Positions 50,448 to 62,470 of a stretch of DNA of 64,000 nt are shown here, piece after piece; position 1 is the first letter of the stretch; each line of letters begins with the position of its first letter. The position numbers and the translations under genes are program-made. Location: contig OY740769.1 in assembly GCA_963513935.1 (NCBI GenBank), forward strand, positions 36,297,120 through 36,361,119. Reading direction: 5' to 3'. The notes below the pieces were generated by a model. That model made no database searches. It worked only from the letters and a program-made list of their open reading frames with translations, and was not told the DNA's origin. Source of the DNA: Aphrophora alni (lineage: Eukaryota; Arthropoda; Insecta; Hemiptera; Aphrophoridae).

Positions 50448-53400
50448 ACGTACGGTATATATATTTTATAAAAACTGAAAACTCATTTTCGACAAATTTC
50501 ATAAATGTTAACTGACAGACGATTTCAAAAATTTAGTTGTCTCTATTAATGGCCAAAATAAATAACATATTTATAACGAGTAAAAACGATAATATTTTTT
50601 AGGATAAATATAATATGAATAGATATAAATACATTGATAATTTAATTATCGAAATTAATATATGTTATTAACTCATGAATTTCAGAAGATAGTTTTAATT
50701 TAAGTTTTTGTATTTTTTAAATACATACAATCTAATGAACACAGAAGCTGGGCACATATACAGTATACTAAATATACAATTACTTCATTGTCAATGTGAC
50801 TTATTACATTCATTTCACGAACAAATATTTTATGACTTTCACTACTATATGCTTAAATAATTTTATAAATACCTTATGAATGATCGACATGAAAAGAAAT
50901 CCTAGAATACCTGTAATTTATATAAGTTAGATATGAGGTTCTAAATGCTTCGAATATTATTAATAATATGATAATTCTACTATGTGAAAATAAATACTCT
51001 AAAATTCTAATAAATATTTCACATACACTCATTTTCAACCGCCAATCTTTTCAAATAAATTGTATTCATTAATATCACTTCGGAAATGTAAAATGTAAAA
51101 TCAGAAGTGTTACGTTTCATAATAATGTTACATGCAGCACGTCAAATAACAATAACAGTTTGGAAAGATTTTTCTTTTTCATACTGTTGTCAAGCATGTT
51201 TCAAAAATGTAGAATTCAAATTTCCACAACTTGGCATAGAATCAACAATTTTTTTAAGGATTCTTCTAAAGCTTGTTTTTTACTTTTGAACCGACATCAA
51301 TTGAAAAATCATTATAACTCCATTAGAGGATAAAAGTTTTAGTTGGGGTTATTAGGCGTGTGAGCAAATAAAATTTAAAATTGTTATAACCGATTTTGAA
51401 ATAATCCAAATTATCTGTTTTTTGTATAACGTGGTAGGTAACCGAAGCTTTGAGTTATTGTAAAAGATTTTAAAAAATCACAATTTGCAATTAAATATGT
51501 CTCTTACCAAATGTGATTAAAATGGATTCATCATTTTGTAACGTATCTCAGTAAATGGACACACAAATCTAAGGTCAAAAGTCACTCGAGATGATTTAAA
51601 ACACATATTGTTGTAAGCGAAATAATAATAAAGATTTAAGTTAATCTGATAAAGATCAATTTCTTATAGGTTTGTTTTCACAACAAAGCATCTAATGCAT
51701 AGGATAGTACCTGCTACTAAGACATATTGAGATGTCCGTATTCACCATTGTTTCATGAGCGAAAAGCTCTCTTTTCCACAAACAACAAAGTGTAACTAAG
51801 CGTAGTAAATATTATATCTTCTTTAAAAAGAAAACTCTATCTTTATGGATTCAGCATTCCGATAGTATAATTAGGTCACCACATATAATATATTTAAATA
51901 TATAATGCATAATGGGGAATACGGTGTCCACACAATAGTTTTGTATAAGAAATTATTTTAGAAATAACAGTGTATTTCTCGTTAACTCAGTGTGGTATAA
52001 AATTTATCTCATTAACTATATATACCACAAAACAGTTTTTATAACGAATTTTGGAAAATGATTAATGATAAATCCGTTTCGTTGTAGAGCGTATAAAAAT
52101 ATCATTTTCAAAAATATCATAAATATTTAATATTTATTGATTTCGCATTTACTGGTTTGGTTAATTATTTCTTTCTTTACTTTATCTCTTATTTTCTAAA
52201 TTTCATAACCGATGTCTTTTGCTATATACTATTTGATATAAATAGTTTATCATGAAATAATTGGGCACAGAAGTTGTATTTTTATATATAATTTCTTTTT
52301 CAAATGTATAGTGAATTAATTTCTAAAGCAAGTACAGCAAGTTCTACAGCAATTAAATCAGACAACTCTTACAATGGAGAAGTGGATTTTGAAATGATTT
52401 TATTCTCCCCAGATTATATCTTTACCTCCCATTTATCCTTTACTTCTATTCTTGTTTGGTAATAAATCCATCTTAACTGATCATTGAGGAATCATTGTTA
52501 CAACAATAAAATTATTTTCTCTGGTTGTAAAAAATTGTCAAAAGCATAAAAAGCTGATTAAATACAAATTACTTGTAAATTGCTTAATCGCAGTTAAATT
52601 TGCAAATTAAACATTGGTAAGTGAACTGCAATCATAATATCCACGAAGTAATATTTAACACACAAATAACACAAAGTTATTAATAATAATGAATAACTTG
52701 TGTGTTTGTAGTATTTACCTCACAGAAATTTAATCATAAACACAGCGAATGTTTTTTACACGGTTATTATGAGTCATGCATACAATATAGTTTGTATAAA
52801 ACAACACAAGCACGAATACAGTCATTTATCAAATACACAAAATAATGTTTTATGAATACAGAATTATATTGAATATATGTTATATAAAAGTGCAATCTAA
52901 CCAGTAATTAATATACGCTACTGAGAAATATACCAATGTACAAATATAAATATCTAGTCAACACACTTTTATAATCAAACTATTCTAAAGGGCTACTTCA
53001 TTGAGAAAGAGCAAACAATACAGAAGAAACCTATTTAAAACTTCACTTTTTTCACGTAATGTTGGTTAGATCCTTCTCGTTCATATTTCCAGATCCACAC
53101 ATACGAGTACATGTATTAAATTTACAAAATTCATTTTGTTTTATACAATATTTAATTTTCCAACATAAGTAATCACAGTATAAACTTACTCAAAGTGTTT
53201 TATAGAAACAAATAACAAAATAGGTAAAATAGTTTATAAAGTTTTATCTAAAACAAATATGTAATAAATAAAATTCAATATAAGTAGAAAACTATTTTCC
53301 AATACAAGATAAAAATTTGTTTTTACAAGGGATTTAAATATCAGTAGGTAACCTATAAACCGTGTCCTATATACTAAAGGTATATTGGATAGCCTCCAAT

Positions 53401-54206
53401 TAATACGGTACATTAAAAGTATTTGAACTGAACCAAGTTCTATGGTTTGTGAAAATTTAATTGAATTTTCAACTCTATCTGAACTACAATTTACTTAAAT
53501 AACTTAGGCTGTTAAAAGTAGGTTCCATTTAAACATCTATGTATTAATATATCAAAGGAAACTTATAACATTACTGCAGAAAGTTGTACTACGTTATCGT
53601 AGAGATGTATTTAAAATAATAATTCGAATTTGCCCCTAACCACAATCATTATTATTGTGAATTTCACCACAGTGCTTAACAAGATTGTATCTAGATGTAT
53701 TTAAGTTTGAATGTAAAGTAATGAAGTTAAAAGCAGGTATATTTGTTATGCTAAGAAGTGAAGTTAATAAGTCTTTGAACACTTGTTATTTTGTGTATTT
53801 ACTTTATAATTAGGAGTAATTTCTACCAATTTATGGACATTAGGTTTCATTAATTATGAAATATGCCAATATTCATTGCTAGTAGGTAATATAACCATCA
53901 TAAATGAAGCCGGTATTAAACTTGGATTCTTTGTCTAAATCCGATCCATAGAAAAGGTATTATTGTTTATAGAATATGCTCACTGTAATGTGTATAATAG
54001 CCACATCACGTATTTGGTCCATCGGATGGGGAGTTTTGCGATGGTCCATGAAGCACTCAACACTGAAAGTGAAAATTCCAATTTCACAATCAACATACGG
54101 GAAAACAACTATGATAGTTTAGCTAAGGTGATTAATAACTCGGGAACTTATAATTACTAAGTATTACTTGACAGTGAACTCTAGTCAATAAAAATGTGGC
54201 CCTACT

Positions 54207-54288
54207 GTGTTACGGCTGATCAACTAATGTTATGGCTTCCGGATAAACCATAAGTTTATTTAGCTGATCATTGTAAAATTCGTAACAC
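54207..54288. repeat. 82-bp nested inverted repeat
   Basis: Three nested complementary pairs: GTGTTACG / CGTAACAC at the ends, TGATCA at 54217 and 54265, and TTATGG / CCATAA at 54230 and 54248. It may be a tiny foldback remnant or a structured site. Confidence 0.5.
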
Positions 54289-55199
54289 TATGGAAAATCA
54301 CATCAAATACATCGGGTCACAAGTAGAGTGACTTGATCAAGTTAGCTTGCTCCCAAATTCACTGCAATAACCTCACATTAGAGAAACCAAATATACCAAA
54401 TATATATTAAAAATACGGTTCTGTGAGTTTTGTTTAATAGACGGTTTTCTTATTGTTTAACTGTATAATAAATTATTTTTTTACTTAAGCAAAAAATTAA
54501 TTACTTTTTTCGATTATCTAAGCAATAAACATAGGACTTTCAGAAAATTTTACACGTAATAACTAATATTTTGTAAGTGTTGATACAAAAAAGATTATAA
54601 AGAAAAGTTGACAAAATATGAATTATTCTCATTATTTTTTTTCACTCGATACAGCATACTGTTTAATGAAAATATTGTAAGTACCATAAATATTTGAGCT
54701 AATGGACGTTATTAAATATAGTGTTTCTATTATTATTAAAAGAATTTAGGATATATAAATATAAATAATTATAAAATAATTAAATCCTCTATAACTTGAC
54801 TTTATATAAGAACATATCACCTAAAATATCCATAAATTATCATCATTTCTTAAACTATAACACATGTTTGATTAGTTTGAAATGTGTTTATATAATACAT
54901 AAATGGAGCACAAACATAGCACAAACATTGCACATACTTTCTTACACCACTACACAAAACTAACATTCAGACAAATCATTTAGTGTCCTACATATGAACA
55001 CCAAAAACCACATAAATTATTTAACTTAAATCGGCTATGACGATTTTAGTCATATTTTTTAAGGTATAGTATCTAGGGAAAATGACGAAATGTATTGATC
55101 CCAATACTCACAATAAAGCCTGTTAAAGAGTTATTTCTTACAAAAGAAATGAGGTATGGGTTTGACGTAACAAATACTTTAAAAATATGATAGCAATTA

Positions 55200-55201
<2 letters not shown>

Positions 55202-55253
<52 letters not shown>
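55202..55253. repeat. (AT)26 microsatellite
   Basis: An uninterrupted AT array about 430 bp before duplicated block B1. Confidence 0.95.
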
Positions 55254-55255
<2 letters not shown>

Positions 55256-55679
55256 TAACATGAATTTATTACGACTTCAATATAAATAAACAGCCCGTAA
55301 TGAAAATTTCAATTTTTGAATATTATGAAATAATAAAAAGGACACCGTTTAGTTGTAATTTTGATATTTTACAATTTACCCACTAACCATAGTTTTATAA
55401 TATATTTATAACATATTTAGGATATTTTATATATGAATAAAAAACTCATCTATCAAATTATTGTTTACTCTATAGAAGATTCACTGACTCCAAACTAATT
55501 GAAAGCTATCACAATAAAAATTAACTTATTGAACTTAAGGATCTCTATTTAATTTTTGACTTTGGTCACTCATTTGTGATACTTTTATCTAAGGAAAAAA
55601 CTAATTCTCCTTCATTCCAAAAGTGATACCAAACATTTCAGAAATGGTAAGTAAAAACAGGTGTTCAGATTTTGCCCTT

Positions 55680-57020
55680 TATGTGATTACTTAATTTCAA
55701 AACTAGATTATTTAATGAACTATGTTTTGCTTTGAATATATACATATATTTGTATAATGTACAAAGTTAAAACATTGCAATGGTGAAAGTAAGTACAGAT
55801 GTTTTAATTTGTTTACACTTTTGAAACATTTTGGAATTCGGTTGACAACTGTATAAACGGGCAGTTTCAAAAATATATTTATTCCAATTTGTAGGAAAAA
55901 AAATATAGTATGATTTCATTTTACACCAATATATTTAACATCCCACTTTCCCCATTTTATTAAAGACAGTGCACATGGTTTGATATTTACCGTATGACAG
56001 GCTGTTCAATAAATTTGTTTAATTATAACGGTAAAAAAAAATTTCAAAGTACGTCGAGAGCTTCTTCCATGCCCGAGTTCTTTTCCTTTAAAATCAACAA
56101 GAAAAAGCAATTAAAACATTCAACAAGGGCAGACGTTGTTGCTCTACTTTTAAGATTTATTTACTTTCAGTATGGCTGCACTCTGTATACTTTATCCTTG
56201 CACCCTTTTAGCTGTTTCTGATTACTGTCTCTTGTTGACTCATTTAAATACATTTTCTGCTCAAAAGAAAGTAATGTTTATAAATAAGGAATTAACTTAC
56301 TAGCTTTCTCTGTAGTGCTGTTATAAATAATGAAAGATATTCCGAATTAAATTACAAAAAAAAGAAGAGGAAATTACAGGTGTCTTAGTGTATTCTTATT
56401 ACCGTATTTTATTTTCAGGATAACTCAGATAATAAAAACAGTAAATATATATGAACAACAGTAAACAAATAAATATGTACATTTACATTGAATTAAATAA
56501 ACATTTGATAATATAAAATACAGTAATTAATTAGACAGTAGTCCGTAAAATAGATTAAATAGTCCACATTTTTTAAAAACATTAAGTATTTACATTTGCA
56601 GAACAATGGACAATTAAATTAATACAAGTATAGACCTAATATATTATTTAGTCTCAAATTGAAGTACATGACATAAATTTCACCAACTACATAAATTCGT
56701 TTAATTCCCTCTCTGCTCCTACGATTGATATTACATGTCTTCTTATTGTGTTAGTTACATATAGCACTTTTGGCCGGATATTGATTTTGTTAAACGATAA
56801 CTTTTGATATGTCTTACGATATTTTATGTCAATACCGATAAATAGGTAATAAAATTTGAATTCATAATATGTCTTTATAGTTAATTAAGGGACTTTCATT
56901 CTGTATATAATTTTCCAAAGACGTATTAATTATTTCACTAGAGCATTTATATCTTATCTGCGTATTTAGATTCATTGGTTTCGAATGCTGCTTTGTTTCG
57001 GATTGAAAAAATATGCAATA
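55680..57020 (+). repeat. Duplicated block B1 (paralogue of 22980-23830)
   Basis: Collinear with A1. The first part (about 55690-56350) aligns nearly continuously by eye. The last shared stretch (CATTGGTTTCGAATGCTGCT, 56964 onward) matches A1 near 23757 after about 600 bp that A1 lacks. The 75-codon ORF at 55994-56221 is not conserved in A1, so it is unlikely to be coding. Confidence 0.7.
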
Positions 57021-57107
57021 AAATAGTTACAGACAACACAAGTATATATTATAAACAACTTATGACGAGCTACTACCGTGTGAGAAATTGTACTATATTT
57101 TTTGTAC

Positions 57108-57111
<4 letters not shown>

Positions 57112-57156
<45 letters not shown>
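57112..57156. repeat. (TA)22 microsatellite
   Basis: A TA array inside copy B with no counterpart at the matching place in copy A. Confidence 0.95.
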
Positions 57157-57159
<3 letters not shown>

Positions 57160-57689
57160 GTAGTACTTGAATACATGTAAATTCTAGGGCAGTAGTATTT
57201 TAATGTAGCATGTAAATGGTCGTCAAAACTAGCGATAGTAAATGTATTGCCAAAAGAAAGAAAACTGAATTTATACATTTACACAATCAACAGGTGGTAC
57301 TATGTATTAATAAGCGTCTATTTTAATTCAAAAAGTTTAAAACGATCGGATGGAACAAAATGAGTTTCAAAATAATAAATTTGAGCCGCTATACAATTTT
57401 CCGATAAACAACCTTTTCTAAGTTATTCAAAACGTATGTAATCGCAGTAATCTTGCAGAATGACTCACTGATACAGAAAAAAATTTGGCACAAGAATCTC
57501 ACGTCAAGACAGATTAATTTTTACGTCTTTACAGGTAAACAAACCAAACATATTTTTTTACGAAATACAATATAAATAGTTAAATTTATTAGTCAAGTTA
57601 TACACATAATAACAATTTCCTAAATTCAACGCCTTATATTTGCATTCTAAAGATAATGAAGTTCAAAACTAGTGACATTAAATGTTTAG

Positions 57690-58060
57690 AAGATTTTGAT
57701 TTATGTTTAGCAAAATCACCGTTATTGCAGATAGAGAGGAACAGATTTTATGATTTTGCATATAAATGTAAATAATGAACTGTTATTATTTGCAAATATT
57801 TAAAATTGATATTACCAGTTTGTTTACTTTATTTGGTGTTTCCAGTTAATTAAAGCAAAGCTCCGTTACACCTGTACAACGGAACGTAGGACACAGGGTA
57901 AGTCCAATGCATTAATCATCCCCTAACTTCCACAATGCCAACTGACCAACAGTCTCTGCGCTAATTACATTTAGATTAGATTCGATTCCATTACAAACCC
58001 GAATTAACATTTTGTTCCTTTAATGTAATACTAGTTTTTCGTCGATTACTTATATCTTAG
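57690..58060 (+). repeat. Duplicated block B2 (paralogue of 27470-27845)
   Basis: It shares CTCCGTTACACCTGT, ATTAGATTCGATT and TCCTTTAATG with A2 in the same order and orientation. B3 follows directly. Confidence 0.7.
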
Positions 58061-58113
58061 TGTTTCTTCATTCATAATTTGTTTCACTGCATCTTATTTA
58101 TATTATAATTCAT
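58054..58113 (+). repeat. Duplicated block B3 (paralogue of 30233-30290)
   Basis: TTCATAATTTGTTTCACTGC and its flanks match A3. B2 and B3 are continuous here, which fixes the borders of the 2.4-kb segment present only in copy A. Confidence 0.65.
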
Positions 58114-58254
58114 GTTAAAACAAACATTGGACGAACATTTTCAATCACCCATATTTTAAGAATATTTTTATTGTTGCTTAAAGGTGGAAAACCTTCCAGT
58201 CGTTATCGTATTAAAAACAAACAAATTGAAAATATGTTAAGCCCGATCTGGATC

Positions 58255-58307
58255 ATTATCTCTTGTTCGTTTTCGACCCTGACGGTCGAAAACTAACAAG
58301 AGATAAT
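58255..58307. repeat. Hairpin: 24-bp arms, 5-nt loop, one mismatch
   Basis: Arms 58255-58278 and 58284-58307 are complementary at 23 of 24 positions (ATTATCTCTTGTT and TTTTCGACC on the left arm), with loop CTGAC. It is far longer than expected by chance. Weaker pairing (GATCTGG with CCAG...AGATC) extends outside. Possible explanations are a recent foldback, a small structured RNA or a replication-derived palindrome. Confidence 0.9.
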
Positions 58308-58528
58308 CCAGCAAGAGATCAGAGAGGAAAGATGAAAGGGAAGCTAATGCAAAGCTAAATAAAGAAAGATGTATATCTAGCTATAGAACCTCAGTATTGA
58401 GAGTACATGAGAGTAAGTTTAAAAATATAAATACATGTGCACATGTTTGTGTGGATTGATTCTTAGACGAGACGGAATAGCGTTCCTATTCGAGCTCATC
58501 CCTCATTGATTATTTTGTTTTATAGGTG

Positions 58529-58536
58529 TATAAAAG
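58529..58536 (+). promoter_or_regulatory. TATA box candidate
   Basis: TATAAAAG with a GC-richer stretch about 30-100 nt downstream (CCGTTGCACA, then GCTAGCGC twice). The spacing fits a core promoter for a transcript starting near 58560. The only ORF downstream (58985-59284, 99 codons, MLSGLRMFLQDISG...) has no recognisable domain, so a gene is not established. Confidence 0.3.
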
Positions 58537-61379
58537 TGTCAATTCCGTTGCACAATTAATTGTAGAAGACTTCGATCCTTTATAGCAAAATACAACACAG
58601 CTAGCGCGTTTGAGATCAGTGAAGACAACCGTCATTGTTACAACTATCGCTAGCGCTTGTAGTGGTGCTAGTCGATACTACTCATTTCCTATATATAGAT
58701 TATTGCAGAGTTTTTCAATATATTATTATTGTTAGTACAGTATCTAATTTCCTTAAATTAATTAATTTTTTACAAAAAGAAATTGGTTCAAAAAAACATA
58801 TTACGTAAACATAAAATTTAATAATACGTTTCCAAAATCTTCATTGAATAATTTTTACTGTATGCTCGATTCTATCATAAATTTATTTAATCTCAATAAG
58901 GAAATTAGCTTAACCCAGGTTAGCTAGGAATATAGCTATGAACTGAGGTTGTATTTAATGAAAACGTGATATAATTACAATAAAATGTTGTCAGGTTTAC
59001 GAATGTTTCTACAGGATATTAGCGGTAAAGTCATTATCCAAGCTAATTCTACTGCACTTAACCAACAAACTGTTATTACAATAAACTTTCAAAGTATATG
59101 TCTCTTAACGACTTCAATAGTTTTTACGAGCAACACAAATTCACAAACGTTCCGGTACTGTGTTATTTTATTTGATTTATTGTCTAAATATCCAAATACG
59201 ACAACTCGAAAGGACTGTTGGTCGAAAACTATTGAAACAAGTAGAATTGTGTTGATTTACACATATTTTTTTAAAACCAAATAGAATCTATTCTTATAAA
59301 AACTATTATTATTGTACTGCATCTCAATGTTCTGTTCTTAAAACACCAAAAAGAGAAAAAAACAGATGATTATAAAAGAATGGATACGACAGTGGTTTTA
59401 TAATATTTCATAGTTACAATTTAGGAATATTTTGATCTTATCTGAACTTTATACAAATACCAAAATATTTACTGACATGTGTAAAATTAAGTATTTGTCA
59501 TGTAACACAAATTCTCAATCTCTGAAAGACAATTTCAGATTAACAAAATTTCTTCAATATTCTTTATCGGTAGGCCTTCTTTAAATCTCTAATGGGATTT
59601 TTTCCTATTTGGCCTGTATAGAATTCGGTACATTTGTCACTTATTTGGTTTTAATTAATAACAAATTTGGACGATAAGAATAACTAAATAGAATATTTAA
59701 AAATTAGTTGGCTCTTAGACAAAATGTATTACATTTATGATTGGCATTTTGCTAGATAGAGTAAATGGACATATATATGCATTTTTTCTTTGTAAATGTA
59801 TACGAATGGGATGGTATGTACTACATTTTCCAGAAATTTATTATTTATTTTTCATCATGAAAGTTCCCGGATCACAGATTTTAATAAATAAATATTGGTA
59901 ATAAATATCAGATATTTTCAAATGTGATTATCAAGCTTCAGTTCATGTACCGCGAAAAGTAATATAGCACGCAATTGATTTGAAACCTCGATAAAAATTA
60001 CAATAAATAATTACGGACTAAAAAGTCATGTACTCATTTTCACTTGTATTAATTTATGTTTTTACGATTTAAATCTCTCTTGATATTAAATTTGAAGTCG
60101 TATATTTCTACGTATAGCTAACTCTACTTTATCTAGTGATAAAAACGTTAGCGCTAAAACATACAGTGATAAACTAATTATTTACCACTTTTATAACACA
60201 ACATTATTTCTTGTTAATAAATTACCCTGTCAGAGATGACAAATGGCTGGATGTAGATGAGATGTGAGTTTTATAACATTATTATTTGACGATGTTAAAC
60301 ATGGTTTTGAAACAATATTTAAACTTTTGCATTGTCATTTATTATGTTATTTTATGTACTAAATATCTATATTTTCAATATAAATATCTTTATACGACGA
60401 GATCTATGTTTTTCTTACAAAGAGTTAATGATACAATTTGGAAAAACTTTGGCATATGTTTATAAAAATATATATTAAATATATTTATAAACCATAAATA
60501 TTTTTCTATATTATGTTATTAATATAGTACGTTTACATTATAATGATTAACCAATCTTGATAAAATTATCACAATAGTTTATTGTATTAGTAAAACAAAA
60601 TTAATATTAAAACTTCAATACATAATGTGAATCTCATTTCATTATTTTGTTTGATGGAAACGTACAATTTGTTTCATCAATTAATCATTGTTTTATCAAT
60701 GTCCGTACACAGTTGTATATAATTATTTGTGTTCGAACGGCCTTGTATTTAATTTCAATTAGGATATAACAAGATAATAACTCTGATTGTAAAAATAATT
60801 CCGGCGCCAAAAATATATCGTTTTGAAAATGTGTTATATTTATCTAGTATTAAACTGAAATAAATTCTACAAAATTTAGATTAATGTTTCGTTTATGTAT
60901 TTACAAATTCTACTTTTCAACATTTTTAAACTCTCATAGTTAAATTTTTTTGGTTATTTTACTATAATTTAGACATATAAATCAACAATTTATGTCTCTT
61001 GACAAAACTCATCAAAAAGTAGGCTATATGTCAGACAAAATTTGTATTTTAAATGATAATATTACGACACAGTATAGTTTACAACTAGCAAATTTCAAAA
61101 GTACACGATATTTTGAACAGTTCTTTCTTGTATGATCTAAAAAATAAAAATATTTTGTATGTTTGAAGATTTATGACTTTTGGGAAACTTTGTCAATATA
61201 TAAGGAATAAGGAATCTAACATATCGATATTCCTATTACAAACTTTTAGAAAGATACATGAAAACTTGTAGGTTGGGAAAACGTTTATATGTTGTGCTTT
61301 TATTGACAGGTTTATTACTAGAAAATTTAAAAAATACTCGAAACATCTGGCACTTTCATATTTTAAAAATAACACTTTT

Positions 61380-61830
61380 TTAATATAACCTTTGTTCACA
61401 ACATTATTGGTAAATTTTGTCACTATTACCTATTGTCGACATGTTTACTAGTATGAAAAATATGAGATATTTCCTACACATTAATCTTTTTAAAACCTTT
61501 ATTCACACACAATTTATAGTACTACCAAAATTTAAAGTAATTTTGTAAACAAGTTTACTATTAGATCAAATATGAGACCTATATTTGAGTTTAGTCTTTT
61601 AAGAACCTTTTTTCACAAACAGTTTATTTTACTATCTATATTTAAAGACTGTTGTGCAATATAAGTTACAAAATATCATTCGAGATATTAATAAGATATT
61701 TCAAAAGTATGACACATTTCTCAGATTGTAGTTTTTTAAGAACCTTTCTACACACACAAAATTTATTTTACTAACTACATTTAAATGCTATTGAGCAATA
61801 TAAGTTACAAAATAGCAAATCTAGCCCTCT
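61380..61830. repeat. Diverged ~110-bp tandem repeat, about four units
   Basis: The anchor AACCTTT.TTCAC recurs at 61387, 61494, 61604 and 61741. In units 2-4 it is followed by TTTAT..TACTA and ATTTAAA. The last spacing (137 bp) is longer. The last two units also share a CAATATAAGTTACAAAATA segment. The ORF at 61193-61423 overlaps this array and is probably chance. Confidence 0.7.
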
Positions 61831-62116
61831 GGATTGTTTAGGTTACCTATTAAAGTTGAAGTGATCTCAAATTGTATTAGAGATCAAAAACCTAAAGCTT
61901 ATCGTATAAGTTAACTTGTTTGGGGGATAGTAACCAATGTAAATGCATAGGGTCTCTATGATAGCACATTTAACCTAAATTTGAAGTTTGAACGCTTTTT
62001 ACGGGGTCGTGTGAAAGTACTGAAACTTTTTTTTTTTCGGGTGGCAAATGAAGAAACCATAATAGTGAGTCATGTATATGTGTTGGGGTATATCATATGT
62101 GATGTGAAGGTATGTA

Positions 62117-62470
62117 TTGACAATGCTAAGTACTGACACCCAGACAGGAGAAGAACGTTGCAATATACGACATACAATGTCTCTGTACTCGAGTTATCTG
62201 CAGGAGAATGCTTATACATGCAAACAACCAGATTTGAAAGACGAATTGGGGTTATTTTATGAAAAAGTGTTAAAAAAATTGTCACATTCCAGATTGCAAC
62301 TAGTTATAGGGCAAGATTTCACATGTGAAAAAAGTGTGTTTTATACACTCATAATATTATGTTGTAAAACTAACTCTAATAAAAAAATCAACGGTTTATT
62401 TGAGATTTCGAAGTTAAGTGTATATTACAGTATTTTGTTAAAGTGTAAAGAAGTTTTTTTCTTTTTTTAA
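62117..62470 (+). CDS. Unassigned 117-codon ORF (doubtful)
   Basis: This is the longest ORF outside the mobile elements. Its first 80 codons are less AT-biased than chance ORFs nearby (STDTQTGEERCNIRH, LKDELGLFYEKVLKKLSHSR). It then becomes AT-rich and ends in a Phe run encoded by poly(T). The first in-frame ATG is at 62123. I recognise no domain, signal peptide or membrane segment, and there is no clear promoter. It could be part of an exon or a decayed repeat. Confidence 0.2.
   Translation: MTMLSTDTQTGEERCNIRHTMSLYSSYLQENAYTCKQPDLKDELGLFYEKVLKKLSHSRLQLVIGQDFTCEKSVFYTLIILCCKTNSNKKINGLFEISKLSVYYSILLKCKEVFFFF

Larger units (their letters stand above)
47183..55670. other. AT-rich noncoding stretch with several (TA)n arrays
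   Basis: No gene was recognised. A purine-rich broken ORF at 48095-48382, two TA arrays and an inverted repeat at 54207 are listed separately. A 65-codon ORF at 53963-54160 has no domain I can identify. Confidence 0.55.

Noticed and set aside
53963..54160. 65-codon ORF with fairly mixed composition
   Set aside because: No recognisable motif and no conservation evidence in the window.
61380..61830. Repeat array considered as CRISPR
   Set aside because: Units are long (about 110 bp), diverged and without uniform spacers, and the genome is eukaryotic.
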